Assembly (NCBI RefSeq): GCF_029360775.1
Contig: NZ_JARKMZ010000001.1
Span: 1-64,000 of the forward strand
Direction of reading: 5' to 3'
Length of the DNA: 64,000 nt
Origin: Daejeonella sp. H1SJ63
Lineage (GTDB): Bacteria; Bacteroidota; Bacteroidia; Sphingobacteriales; Sphingobacteriaceae
Made by a program: the position numbers and the translations under genes. Positions 38,048-47,335 of the stretch are shown piece by piece. The notes under the pieces were generated by a model, which was not told where the DNA came from, made no database searches, and saw only the letters and a program-made list of their open reading frames with translations. Each line of letters starts with the position of its first letter. Position 1 is the first letter of the stretch.

Positions 38048-39655
38048 ATGAATAATCAACAAAATAATGGTGCCTTTTTTGATATTGGCAAATACTTTTC
38101 AAAAGCAAGTTTAAAGAAGGATCTCCCTTCAAGTATTGTTGTATTTCTGGTTGCTTTACCCCTTTGTCTGGGGATAGCCCTGGCATCCGGAGCACCGTTG
38201 TTTGCAGGTGTTCTGACAGGAATTATTGGAGGTATTGTTGTTTCTGCAATCAGTGGTTCGCAGTTGAGTGTCAGCGGACCGGCAGCAGGTTTAACGGTTA
38301 TCGTTTTTGGAGCCATCGCATCATTAGGCTCTTATGAAACCTTTCTTCTTGCTGTAGTTCTTGCAGGGATACTTCAGATCATTCTGGGGATTTTGAAGGC
38401 AGGAATTATTGCAAACTACTTTCCTTCGTCTGTCATAGAAGGTATGCTTGCAGCTATTGGAGTTATATTGATTCTCAAGCAATTGCCTCATGCGCTGGGT
38501 ATAGATTCTGATTTTGAAGGTGATGAAAGCTTTTTTCAGGCTGATCACGAGAATACATTTTCCGCAATTTATGCTGCATTTAACATGCTCTCGTACGGAG
38601 CAATAATCATCAGCGTACTTTCTTTGCTGATTATGATATTCTGGCCAAAGATTAGACAATTGGCTGCTGTACCTGCTCCGGTTATTGTTGTAGCATCGGG
38701 AGTGATATTTGGTATTTTATTTCAGAATACCGGACTGGCTTTGAGGCCAGAGCAGTTAGTGACTATCCCTGTGGTAAACTCATTTGACCAGTTTTTGGAT
38801 TTATTTTCTTATCCTGATTTTACTCAGATCAGTAATCAGCAGGTATGGACTGTGGCATTTACACTGGCAATTGTGGCCAGTATTGAAACTCTGTTAAGTA
38901 TAGAGGCTGTTGATAAGATTGATCCCATGAAAAGAGTATCGCCAACTAATCGTGAACTTGTTGCCCAGGGTTTTGGGAATATGGCAAGTGGCATGCTTGG
39001 CGGATTGCCAATGACCTCTGTAATTGTAAGATCGTCGGTGAATGTAAACTCAGGAGGGAAAACAAAAATGAGTGCTATATACCATGGATTCTGGCTATTG
39101 CTTTCAGTGCTGTTTATACCAATAATCCTGAACAAAATTCCATTGGCATGCCTGGCGGCAATTCTTCTTATAACCGGGTATAAACTCGCCAGGTTTGACC
39201 TGTTCAGGAAAATGTGGCAAAGCGGTAAAGATCAGTTTATACCTTTTGTAGTTACTGTTCTTGCCATAGTATTTACAGATTTGTTAAAGGGAGTGGCTAT
39301 CGGAATGCTGGTCGGTGTTTTTTACATCCTTCGTACAAATCTTCGCAATCCTTATTTTTATAAGTTTGAACAAAGCGGAGGTAAGGAGATAATACGAATC
39401 AAACTGGCACAGGAAGTGTCATTTTTAAATAAGGCAGCTATTCAATACACCTTGTCAAATCTTCCTTCAGAATCACATGTGATTATTGACGGAACAGATT
39501 CAATGTTCATTGACAGGGATGTTTTGGAAATTATCCATAACTTCAGACACAATGCATTTTCTAAAGGAACAGTGGTGGAAATATTAAATGTGAAGGAACA
39601 ATATGATGTTCCGGGTCTCAAAGAATTAATTTATAAACCAACAAAAATCAGCTAA
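38048..39655 (+). CDS. SulP (SLC26) family anion permease with STAS domain
   Basis: A 535-residue protein with many transmembrane helices. DLPSSIVVFLVALPLCLGIALASGAPLFAGVLTGIIGGIVVSAISGSQLSVSGPAAGLTVIVFG is the SulP N-terminal signature. After about 420 residues a STAS-like domain follows (KEIIRIKLAQEVSFLNKAAIQYTLSNLPSESHVIIDGTDSMFIDRDVLEIIHNFRHNA). The family moves sulfate, bicarbonate or other anions. The carbonic anhydrase gene starts 1 bp later, so bicarbonate is the likely substrate, by inference from the pairing. Confidence 0.93.
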   Translation: MNNQQNNGAFFDIGKYFSKASLKKDLPSSIVVFLVALPLCLGIALASGAPLFAGVLTGIIGGIVVSAISGSQLSVSGPAAGLTVIVFGAIASLGSYETFLLAVVLAGILQIILGILKAGIIANYFPSSVIEGMLAAIGVILILKQLPHALGIDSDFEGDESFFQADHENTFSAIYAAFNMLSYGAIIISVLSLLIMIFWPKIRQLAAVPAPVIVVASGVIFGILFQNTGLALRPEQLVTIPVVNSFDQFLDLFSYPDFTQISNQQVWTVAFTLAIVASIETLLSIEAVDKIDPMKRVSPTNRELVAQGFGNMASGMLGGLPMTSVIVRSSVNVNSGGKTKMSAIYHGFWLLLSVLFIPIILNKIPLACLAAILLITGYKLARFDLFRKMWQSGKDQFIPFVVTVLAIVFTDLLKGVAIGMLVGVFYILRTNLRNPYFYKFEQSGGKEIIRIKLAQEVSFLNKAAIQYTLSNLPSESHVIIDGTDSMFIDRDVLEIIHNFRHNAFSKGTVVEILNVKEQYDVPGLKELIYKPTKIS

Positions 39656-39656
39656 A

Positions 39657-40364
39657 ATGTCCAAAGAAAATATAAAGAAAATGTCTTCTGAATTAAGTCA
39701 GGAAAAATCTGAAAAGCAAAAGCGGGGTTATCAGGAGTTATTGCAGGGAAACCGGGATTGGGTAAAGACTGAACTGGACAGAGATCCTGATTACTTCAAT
39801 AAGCTGGCAGCAGGACAGGAACCTGATGTACTATGGATAGGTTGCTCTGATAGTCGTGTACCCGCAAATGAAGTAACCAATACCCGCCCGGGGCAGGTTT
39901 TTGTTCACCGTAATATTGCCAATGTATGTGTGCATTCAGACATGAATATGCTGAGTGTGCTCGATTATGCAGTAAACGTTTTAAAAGTAAAACATGTGAT
40001 CGTTTCAGGTCATTACGGTTGCGGGGGTATTGCTGCTGCATTGAGTAATCAGCAGTTTGGATTGATAGATAACTGGCTCAGGCATATTAAAGACGTTTAT
40101 CGTCTTCACAGCAATGAACTTGACAGGATAACAGACGAGAGCATTAAGCTTGATCGTCTTGTTGAGCTGAATGTAATTGAGCAGGTATACAATTTATGTA
40201 AGACAACGATCGTACAGAACGCATGGCGGGAACGTGAAGATCTCGAAATTCATGGCTGGGTGATTGATCTGAAAACCGGACTTGTAAAAGATCTGCAGGT
40301 AACAGCAAAGTCGAGCGAGAATCTTGGTAAAATATTCAAACTGGATGAATCGAAAGTGAGATAA
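39657..40364 (+). CDS. Beta-class carbonic anhydrase
   Basis: A 235-residue enzyme that interconverts CO2 and bicarbonate. The zinc site is Cys63 and Asp65-Arg67 in IGCSDSRVPA, with His119 and Cys122 in SGHYGCGG. HRNIANVCVHSDMNMLSVLDYAVNVL matches the core. The first ~25 residues are charged and helical. The gene follows the SulP permease by one base, so both are probably translated from one mRNA and act together in inorganic carbon uptake or pH control. Confidence 0.95.
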   Translation: MSKENIKKMSSELSQEKSEKQKRGYQELLQGNRDWVKTELDRDPDYFNKLAAGQEPDVLWIGCSDSRVPANEVTNTRPGQVFVHRNIANVCVHSDMNMLSVLDYAVNVLKVKHVIVSGHYGCGGIAAALSNQQFGLIDNWLRHIKDVYRLHSNELDRITDESIKLDRLVELNVIEQVYNLCKTTIVQNAWREREDLEIHGWVIDLKTGLVKDLQVTAKSSENLGKIFKLDESKVR

Positions 40365-40380
40365 TTAATGTGTATCAAAT

Positions 40381-40423
40381 AAAAAGCGGGGTTTTTGAAT
40401 TATTTCAGGAACCCCGCTTTTTT
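40381..40423. terminator. Bidirectional terminator between the carbonic anhydrase gene and pruA
   Basis: AAAAAGCGGGGTT (40381-40393) pairs with AACCCCGCTTTTT (40410-40422), 13 bp, and each end has a T-rich tail on its strand. Confidence 0.9.
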
Positions 40424-40425
40424 GT

Positions 40426-42060
40426 CTATTCCTTTTCCATAAAAGGATAACGATAATCTTTAGGAGGGTCGAATGTTTCCTTAATGGCTCTTGGTGAGAC
40501 CCATCTCAATAAATTGATCATTGATCCTGCTTTATCATTGGTTCCAGAACCTCTGGCTCCTCCAAACGGCTGCTGCCCAACTACAGCTCCGGTACATTTA
40601 TCATTGATGTAAAAATTTCCGGCCGCATTTCTGAGGGCATGGCCTGCCTTTTCTATGGCGTAGCGATCCTGTGCCAGAATTGCACCGGTGAGTGCGTAAA
40701 TAGAAGTATTATCTATAAGATGAAGCGTGTTTTCAAAATCACTGTCTTCATAAACATAAACAGTAAGGACCGGTCCGAATAGCTCTTCACACATCGTAAC
40801 ATAGTAAGGATCTTTGGTCAGTAATACGGTTGGCTCAATGAAATAACCTTTTGACTTATCATAATTGCCACCTGAAATGATCTCTAAGTCTTTATCGCTT
40901 TTAGCTCTGTCAATATAACCACTAAGTTTATCAAACGATTTTTCGTCGATCACTGCATTAATGAAATTGCCAAAATCTTCAGTGCCACCTATTTTGAGGC
41001 CGGCCAGATCCCGTTGTAATAATTCTTTGATTGCAGGCCATACTGAAGCTGCAATATAAACTCTTGATGCGGCAGAGCATTTTTGTCCCTGATATTCAAA
41101 TGCCCCGCGAAGTATTGCTGTTGCAGAAGCCTCAACGTTTGCAGAACCGTGAACCAGAATAAAATCTTTTCCCCCGGTTTCACCTACAATGCGGGGGTAG
41201 GTTTTGTATTGATGAATGTTATTACCAATTGTTTTCCATATATTCTGGAAAACTGCAGTAGATCCCGTAAAGTGAATTCCGGCAAAATCCGGGTGACTGA
41301 AGATCACATCTCCCGCATCCGGTCCGGATACATAGATCAGGTTAATTACTCCGTCAGGTAATCCGGCCTCACGGAAAATCTCCATCAGTACATTGGCAGA
41401 GTAGATTTGGGTATTTGAAGGCTTCCATACAATCACATTTCCCATCATAGCTGCTGAAGTTGGGAGGTTACCCGAAATTGCTGTAAAATTAAACGGAGTT
41501 AATGCAAATACGAATCCCTCAAGTGGTCTTTGTTCCACACGATTCCAGCTTCCTCCGGGTGATACAGGCGGTTGCTGAGCATAGATATCGCTCATGTATT
41601 TGATATTAAATCGCAGAAAATCAATAAGCTCGCAGGCAGAGTCTATTTCAGCCTGATAAGCATTTTTAGATTGCCCCAGCATGGTGGCGGCATTCAGTTT
41701 GTAGCGGTATGGTCCGGCTATGAGGTCAGCGGCTTTTAAAAAAATAGCGGCACGATGTTCCCATGCTAAATTTTCCCATGCCGGTTTGGCTTTTAAGGCA
41801 GCTTTGATGGCAAGTGAAACATGTTCTTTGGTTCCTGAATGGTATTTACCCAGCAGGTGCTGATGATCATGAGGTGGAAAGATGCTGGTCTGATGATCTG
41901 TTCTGATTTCTTTACCCCCGATATACATCGGGATATCGATCACTTTTGAACGGGCTTCAGCAATCGCCTCTTTTAATAATTTGCGTTCCTTTGATCCGGG
42001 AGAATAAGTTAAAACAGGCTCATTGACCGGATGAGGGACATTGAAAAATCCTTTGAGCAT
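40426..42060 (-). CDS. pruA: L-glutamate gamma-semialdehyde dehydrogenase (1-pyrroline-5-carboxylate dehydrogenase)
   Basis: A 544-residue aldehyde dehydrogenase. Typical residues are visible: FVFALTPFNFTAISGNL, GNVIVWKPSNTQIYSANVLMEIFREAGLP, FTGSTAVFQNIW, the general base Glu in GETGGKDF and the catalytic Cys in YQGQKCSAASR. Length and the start MLKGFFNVPHPVNEPVLTYSPGSKER match the PruA family. It turns P5C into glutamate in proline breakdown. Only 61 bp separate its start from the CRISPR array. Confidence 0.95.
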   Translation of the reverse strand: MLKGFFNVPHPVNEPVLTYSPGSKERKLLKEAIAEARSKVIDIPMYIGGKEIRTDHQTSIFPPHDHQHLLGKYHSGTKEHVSLAIKAALKAKPAWENLAWEHRAAIFLKAADLIAGPYRYKLNAATMLGQSKNAYQAEIDSACELIDFLRFNIKYMSDIYAQQPPVSPGGSWNRVEQRPLEGFVFALTPFNFTAISGNLPTSAAMMGNVIVWKPSNTQIYSANVLMEIFREAGLPDGVINLIYVSGPDAGDVIFSHPDFAGIHFTGSTAVFQNIWKTIGNNIHQYKTYPRIVGETGGKDFILVHGSANVEASATAILRGAFEYQGQKCSAASRVYIAASVWPAIKELLQRDLAGLKIGGTEDFGNFINAVIDEKSFDKLSGYIDRAKSDKDLEIISGGNYDKSKGYFIEPTVLLTKDPYYVTMCEELFGPVLTVYVYEDSDFENTLHLIDNTSIYALTGAILAQDRYAIEKAGHALRNAAGNFYINDKCTGAVVGQQPFGGARGSGTNDKAGSMINLLRWVSPRAIKETFDPPKDYRYPFMEKE

Positions 42061-42080
42061 AATTGGTTGTTTAGTTCTGA

Positions 42081-42088
42081 CAAAGATA
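42081..42088 (-). promoter_or_regulatory. Promoter -7 box of pruA
   Basis: On the minus strand TATCTTTG fits TAnnTTTG, 20 bp before the pruA ATG. No clear -33 element is seen. Its location in the array-adjacent gap means pruA and any CRISPR leader share these 61 bp. Confidence 0.65.
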
Positions 42089-42121
42089 AGGCTTTGGGTG
42101 AAAAAGTGGGATTTTTCAGGG

Positions 42122-43983
42122 GTTGTGATTTGCTTTCATTCTTTGAACTACTGATATTTACCACAACAACTTAAAGAGTTGACGCTCCAGCTCATCGTTG
42201 TGATTTGCTTTCATTCTTTGAACTACTGATATTTACCACAACCCTGTAAGTGTAGGTACGTAAGAATTATAGTTGTGATTTGCTTTCATTCTTTGAACTA
42301 CTGATATTTACCACAACTAAAGCGGTCGCTAACATCGGTTATCGTACGTTGTGATTTGCTTTCATTCTTTGAACTACTGATATTTACCACAACGACACGG
42401 TACATGCATAGTACCATGCTTGATGTTGTGATTTGCTTTCATTCTTTGAACTACTGATATTTACCACAACCAATACTTTTTGGATCAGAACTATCTGCAG
42501 TTGTGATTTGCTTTCATTCTTTGAACTACTGATATTTACCACAACTGAGTAAAGTCGATCTGATCGCATTCAAGTGTTGTGATTTGCTTTCATTCTTTGA
42601 ACTACTGATATTTACCACAACGGTTCTCAAATTCTGCCTGACTTAATAAGTGTTGTGATTTGCTTTCATTCTTTGAACTACTGATATTTACCACAACTAT
42701 TACATTCCATACTTTGCCACAAGTACGTTGTGATTTGCTTTCATTCTTTGAACTACTGATATTTACCACAACCAGAATGGCCGTGAGGTAGGCAATAATT
42801 CCGTTGTGATTTGCTTTCATTCTTTGAACTACTGATATTTACCACAACTGATACCCTGATGAAGATGCTTGATTTCCGTTGTGATTTGCTTTCATTCTTT
42901 GAACTACTGATATTTACCACAACGGAGAAAAGAAATATCATAGTGAGAACTGAGTTGTGATTTGCTTTCATTCTTTGAACTACTGATATTTACCACAACG
43001 GTATGCTATTAGTCGTTGAACCTTCTATAGTTGTGATTTGCTTTCATTCTTTGAACTACTGATATTTACCACAACATCAATATTATTTATCCAAAAGTTA
43101 GATAGTTGTGATTTGCTTTCATTCTTTGAACTACTGATATTTACCACAACTTAGAAGTTGAGACAGGTAAGCTAATATTGTTGTGATTTGCTTTCATTCT
43201 TTGAACTACTGATATTTACCACAACTTATATCGGTTTAAGTAAACATCGCCGGTAGTTGTGATTTGCTTTCATTCTTTGAACTACTGATATTTACCACAA
43301 CAATAGTCCAGACCTTTGAGCAAGCTGGATAGTTGTGATTTGCTTTCATTCTTTGAACTACTGATATTTACCACAACTTGAATCGAAGTTTGATGCAATT
43401 GGCAATGGTTGTGATTTGCTTTCATTCTTTGAACTACTGATATTTACCACAACATTAGCATATCTGTTCAGATATATAATTCCGTTGTGATTTGCTTTCA
43501 TTCTTTGAACTACTGATATTTACCACAACTCATAGGCCGTGATTTTGAAATACTCATAGGTTGTGATTTGCTTTCATTCTTTGAACTACTGATATTTACC
43601 ACAACGTCTTGCCAGTTCTCATTACTATCATCCGGGTTGTGATTTGCTTTCATTCTTTGAACTACTGATATTTACCACAACAAAAGATCAAATCAATATA
43701 AAGGAACTAAGTTGTGATTTGCTTTCATTCTTTGAACTACTGATATTTACCACAACTTCCTGAGGGCTTTAACCCGACAGTAGGGGGTTGTGATTTGCTT
43801 TCATTCTTTGAACTACTGATATTTACCACAACACTTTTCAGGAAGGATTGGTACGGCAAATAGTTGTGATTTGCTTTCATTCTTTGAACTACTGATATTT
43901 ACCACAACTTTGCTTTTTTCTGACCATCTGATGCCCTGTTGTGATTTGCTTTCATTCTTTGAACTACTGATATTTACCACAAC
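42122..43983 (+). CRISPR. Type II-C CRISPR array, 25 repeats and 24 spacers
   Basis: The 46-bp repeat begins GTTGTGATTTGCTTTC and ends ATTTACCACAAC. I counted 25 copies that look identical throughout, including both ends. Spacers are 29 bp (nine), 30 bp (fourteen) and 31 bp (one, 42394-42424). The orientation is taken as plus because the tracrRNA anti-repeat at 51704 pairs with the plus-strand repeat. The repeat start is like the Bacteroides fragilis II-C repeat from memory. The minus-strand ORFs that run through the array are repeat artefacts. Confidence 0.98.
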
Positions 43984-44039
43984 ATACCATGGTTCAAAAT
44001 ATTCATTATCAGCAATTTAGTTCGAAAATTAGAATTAAA

Positions 44040-44068
44040 AAAATCCGGTTGCCAGGCTTCCGGATTTT
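44040..44068. terminator. Bidirectional terminator between the array and cas2
   Basis: AAAATCCGG and CCGGATTTT form a perfect 9-bp stem around an 11-nt loop, between the array end and the cas2 stop. It can stop crRNA precursor synthesis from the left and cas2 transcription from the right. Confidence 0.75.
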
Positions 44069-44073
44069 AAATT

Positions 44074-44406
<333 letters not shown>

Positions 44407-45441
44407 TCAAAAGGGTAATGCGTCATCATGGTTTGTACTGTTCTTATATTCCATCGGTTCATCGGCTGCTCTCGCTTCAAACTCGTCAGTCGAATCATCG
44501 TAAATAGCTTTAAGCCTGGGGTTAAATCGCTTTATGGCCGGATAGTTAATTCTTCGCAAGGTTCCTTCATAACATTTAGCAAGGGAAGAGGTAGTGCTCT
44601 GTAATCCAACCATTAAGGGGCTTGTCCCTTTTTCAAATTGTACATCAACTGTGGCAATACCTAAAAGCTGTGCTTTGATGGAAGTACCCAGCTCCAGAAA
44701 GTTTTCGCCCTTATCAATGATCTTTAAAACGATGCGGTCAACATAAGGGCGATAGGGCTCCATGATATCGTCGGCCAGACAGTAGGCATTGTATTTATTC
44801 CGGTGGTGAATTCCAAGTGTTGGTAATAAACCCGAACAGACCAGTCCGCGGGCAACAATCGCCCTCAGAATGGCATAACCGTAATTCAAGAGATTATTAG
44901 GCGGATCGCCTTCGTGCCCTCTGAAGAATTCTATTTTCTTAGGGAAAACATTTTTCCAGTAATAGGCTGCTGCACGTCCTTCATAATTGTCCGGATCGCC
45001 CGAGCGTACCGACCGCGCCCAGTACAGCATATTTTCATGTTCAATATCCCGCTCCGCAAGTACTGCAGCCTGATTCATGATCTTGGCCTGAACGGTTTGC
45101 TGCCAGAGTTGCTTTTTTAAAGGTTGTGAAGCATCAATCTGATAACGGAAACGCTCACTTTGTACATCATGCCCATCAATTGGTAACATCATGCCGGTAG
45201 GGTGGTGGGTATGGTTACAGGTAATAATCGCGGCATTATTTTCCAGAAGTGCCGCCATACAGCCATGGGTAATGGTAATCTGTTTATGGTCTAATAATAC
45301 AATTCCAATATCTTCGATCGGGACTGATTTTTTCGACTCTTTTTCTCCTAATTCCTTTAGATGAGGGAGATCAATGAGCAGCTGATCCTGCTGCAGACTG
45401 AGGTAGGCCGGATTGCCAAAATGGAGTGTGCGCTTAATCAT
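44407..45441 (-). CDS. cas1: CRISPR-associated endonuclease Cas1, type II
   Basis: A 344-residue integrase for spacer acquisition. The active-site residues are visible: Glu in YEGRAAAYYW, His in LPTLGIHHRNKYNAYCLADD and the Glu/Asp in DDIMEPYRPYVD. The N-terminal beta domain is normal (MIKRTLHFGNPAYLSLQQDQLLIDL). About 40 C-terminal residues after IKRFNPRLKAI form an acidic tail (DDSTDEFEARAADEPMEYKNSTNHDDALPF), longer than many type II Cas1 proteins. It is separated from cas9 by the ATPase insertion, so it may need its own promoter. Confidence 0.97.
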   Translation of the reverse strand: MIKRTLHFGNPAYLSLQQDQLLIDLPHLKELGEKESKKSVPIEDIGIVLLDHKQITITHGCMAALLENNAAIITCNHTHHPTGMMLPIDGHDVQSERFRYQIDASQPLKKQLWQQTVQAKIMNQAAVLAERDIEHENMLYWARSVRSGDPDNYEGRAAAYYWKNVFPKKIEFFRGHEGDPPNNLLNYGYAILRAIVARGLVCSGLLPTLGIHHRNKYNAYCLADDIMEPYRPYVDRIVLKIIDKGENFLELGTSIKAQLLGIATVDVQFEKGTSPLMVGLQSTTSSLAKCYEGTLRRINYPAIKRFNPRLKAIYDDSTDEFEARAADEPMEYKNSTNHDDALPF

Positions 45442-45823
45442 AAGACGTAGAGCAAAGTGATTTTGTGATCCAATATACGAATCGATGCTTATAAATTAAG
45501 CTGTAATTTAATATAATATATTGTTTTACAGATGATTATAGGTTGAAATTAATGTATTGTTTAATTCCTTGCAATTAATAGATGCCTGCCGGATGCTGAT
45601 TATGTTTACCGCTGCATTTTCAGGATTTAAATAAATTTCCGGGCACTCTTTTAAATTCCATCATAGTCTTATAATGTTGTATCCGATAGTATTTATCCGG
45701 GAATAGTTAGCTTTTAGTTTGCTAATCTTAATTAAGTTTGGATGATAGCGTTTTTAATCCTCCGCCGGTATGGGTAAATGGAATAGGTCAATGATCTCTT
45801 AATAGTATCAGGTTTGATAATAA
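45442..45823. other. Gene-free AT-rich gap upstream of cas1
   Basis: About 380 bp with no ORF of note and no repeat. A TATATTGG at about 45468-45475 on the minus strand is a weak -7-like box for cas1 (one mismatch). It ends at the left palindrome of the ATPase cassette. Confidence 0.45.
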
Positions 45824-45860
45824 CGAGTAAATTCAAAATATAATATTGAATTTACTCGGT
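45824..45860. repeat. Left palindrome of the ATPase cassette
   Basis: Arms CGAGTAAATTCAA (45824-45836) and TTGAATTTACTCG (45846-45858) are perfect over 13 bp around a 9-nt centre. The 37 bp differ from the right copy at only two bases. Its last base is the first base of the ATPase stop codon. Confidence 0.93.
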
Positions 45861-47029
45861 CAGATTTTTCCTAAAAGGTTTTCTAAAACGTTGAGAAGCG
45901 GGGTGTAAATAATACCCTCTCTTCCGGCATAAGGTTCTTCTCCTGAGTAAATAATCCAGTTTTGAGTAGTTTGAAGATCTTTAATGCACTGATAAAATCC
46001 TGCTTTAACTACCGGAGCTTTACTATATTTTATTTCTATACACACCACCGGTTTCATTCCTTTTACCAGAATAAGATCAGCCTCGGCACCATGTTGGGTG
46101 CGATAATAAAATGGCCTGATGGTAGCAGGTAAATGACGTATGATTTCTTCTATGACATAACCCTCCCAGCTGCCGCCAACTACAATGTTTCCGGGAAGTT
46201 CCTGTGCAGCAGGTATACCGCATAGCGAATGCACAATGCCGCTATCGCGAACATAAACTTTCGGCGATTTAATAATGCGCTTGTTTACATTCGCAAACCA
46301 GGGCTGAAGCCGGCGTATCAGAAACGCGCCTTCCATATAATCAAGGTAACGCTTTACACTGGGGCCGCTAATGCCTAATGCCCGTGCATAATTTTCAATA
46401 TTCAGTATGTTACCGGTGCCATTGGCCAGCATTTCCCAGAAATTTCGGATAATCACTGCAGACAGATTAACACCAAACATCATGGAAAGGTCGCGCTCTA
46501 CATAGCTTCGGATAAAACTATCAGCCCATCGGTGAAAAGCAGGATCATCTTTTGCCGTCAGTGCCGGAGGATATCCGCCCCTGAACCAATGGCGCTGCAT
46601 TCCGTAGCGGCTGCTTTTAGCTTCACTGAGATTGATCGGACTGAGTTCTACATAGGCAATACGACCCGCCAGACTTTCACTGACACCTTTTACCAGATCC
46701 GGGCTGGCAGAACCGGTTAGCAGGAAACGGCCTGGTTTACGTAATTCGTCAATTTCAGGACGAAGGGCAGCAAACAGTTGAGGCATTAGCTGCACTTCAT
46801 CCAGCAGTATGACTTTGTTGCGGTTGCTTTCAAAGAAAATTTCAGGATCGGCCAGTTTACGCTGATCAGAGATGCGCTCCAGATCAATGTAAACCACATC
46901 TTTCTTCAGTTTGCGGGCTATACTTTTAGCCAGGGTAGTTTTGCCCACTTGCCGCGGTCCGAGGATTGCCACAGCGGGAAACTCCCGAAGCAGTACATCA
47001 ATTTTTTGTAGGGCATCTCTACGTATCAT
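45860..47029 (-). CDS. DUF4143-type AAA ATPase inserted between cas9 and cas1
   Basis: I chose ATG 47029 (MIRRDALQKIDVLLREFPAVAILGPRQVGKTTLAK), giving 389 aa; a longer TTG frame starts inside the palindrome. Walker A is GPRQVGKT (residues 24-31), Walker B is VILLDEVQ (~75) and sensor LLTGSAS. The C-terminal DUF4143 part ends in GAEADLILVKGMKPVVCIEIKYSKAP, where the Asp and ExK pattern resembles a PD-(D/E)xK nuclease core. Relatives are common orphan ATPases in Bacteroidota and archaea, with unclear function. It is not a known cas gene. Confidence 0.88.
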   Translation of the reverse strand: MIRRDALQKIDVLLREFPAVAILGPRQVGKTTLAKSIARKLKKDVVYIDLERISDQRKLADPEIFFESNRNKVILLDEVQLMPQLFAALRPEIDELRKPGRFLLTGSASPDLVKGVSESLAGRIAYVELSPINLSEAKSSRYGMQRHWFRGGYPPALTAKDDPAFHRWADSFIRSYVERDLSMMFGVNLSAVIIRNFWEMLANGTGNILNIENYARALGISGPSVKRYLDYMEGAFLIRRLQPWFANVNKRIIKSPKVYVRDSGIVHSLCGIPAAQELPGNIVVGGSWEGYVIEEIIRHLPATIRPFYYRTQHGAEADLILVKGMKPVVCIEIKYSKAPVVKAGFYQCIKDLQTTQNWIIYSGEEPYAGREGIIYTPLLNVLENLLGKI

Positions 47030-47050
47030 GATGCAAATGTAGAAAATTAA

Positions 47051-47089
47051 ACCGAGTAAATTCAAAATTTAATTTTGAATTTACTCGGT
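47051..47089. repeat. Right palindrome of the ATPase cassette
   Basis: A perfect 39-bp palindrome with 19-bp arms, ACCGAGTAAATTCAAAATT and its complement around one T, 21 bp upstream of the ATPase ATG. It could be an operator or a mobility end. Confidence 0.95.
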
Positions 47090-47119
47090 AAATATAGAGC
47101 CTGATTCTAATGTTTCGGC

Positions 47120-47317
47120 TCATTGATTGACATTTGCCGGATGTGTAAAATCGACTTCCGGGATACTTTCCCTGATTTTCTTAAAATCATAATGTACCAA
47201 TCCCCGGATATAATTGTCGTATATTTTTACAGATTGCGTACTGATTAATGGATTTAGTGGTAAGATCAGATCGCTTGTGCCTAAACCTAAAGATCTGATA
47301 AAATCGGGACGGTTCAT
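47120..47317 (-). pseudogene. Truncated HIRAN-domain-like gene next to cas9
   Basis: A 65-residue ORF starts 18 bp after the cas9 stop. Residues ~28-55 (QSVKIYDNYIRGLVHYDFKKIRESIPE) resemble the start of HIRAN domains, which usually go on with a G-D-x-L-x-L-x-R-E-P-x-N pattern. Here the sequence instead turns to VDFTHPANVNQ and stops, 30 bp short of the right palindrome. I find no continuation in other frames. It is probably the remnant of a longer gene, though a small working ORF cannot be excluded. Confidence 0.55.
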
Positions 47318-47335
47318 GGTTTATGCTTTGGAGAA

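Noticed and set aside
42384-42971. Minus-strand ORFs encoding repeated VVVNISSSKNESKSQ
   Set aside because: They are the CRISPR repeat read in one frame, not genes.
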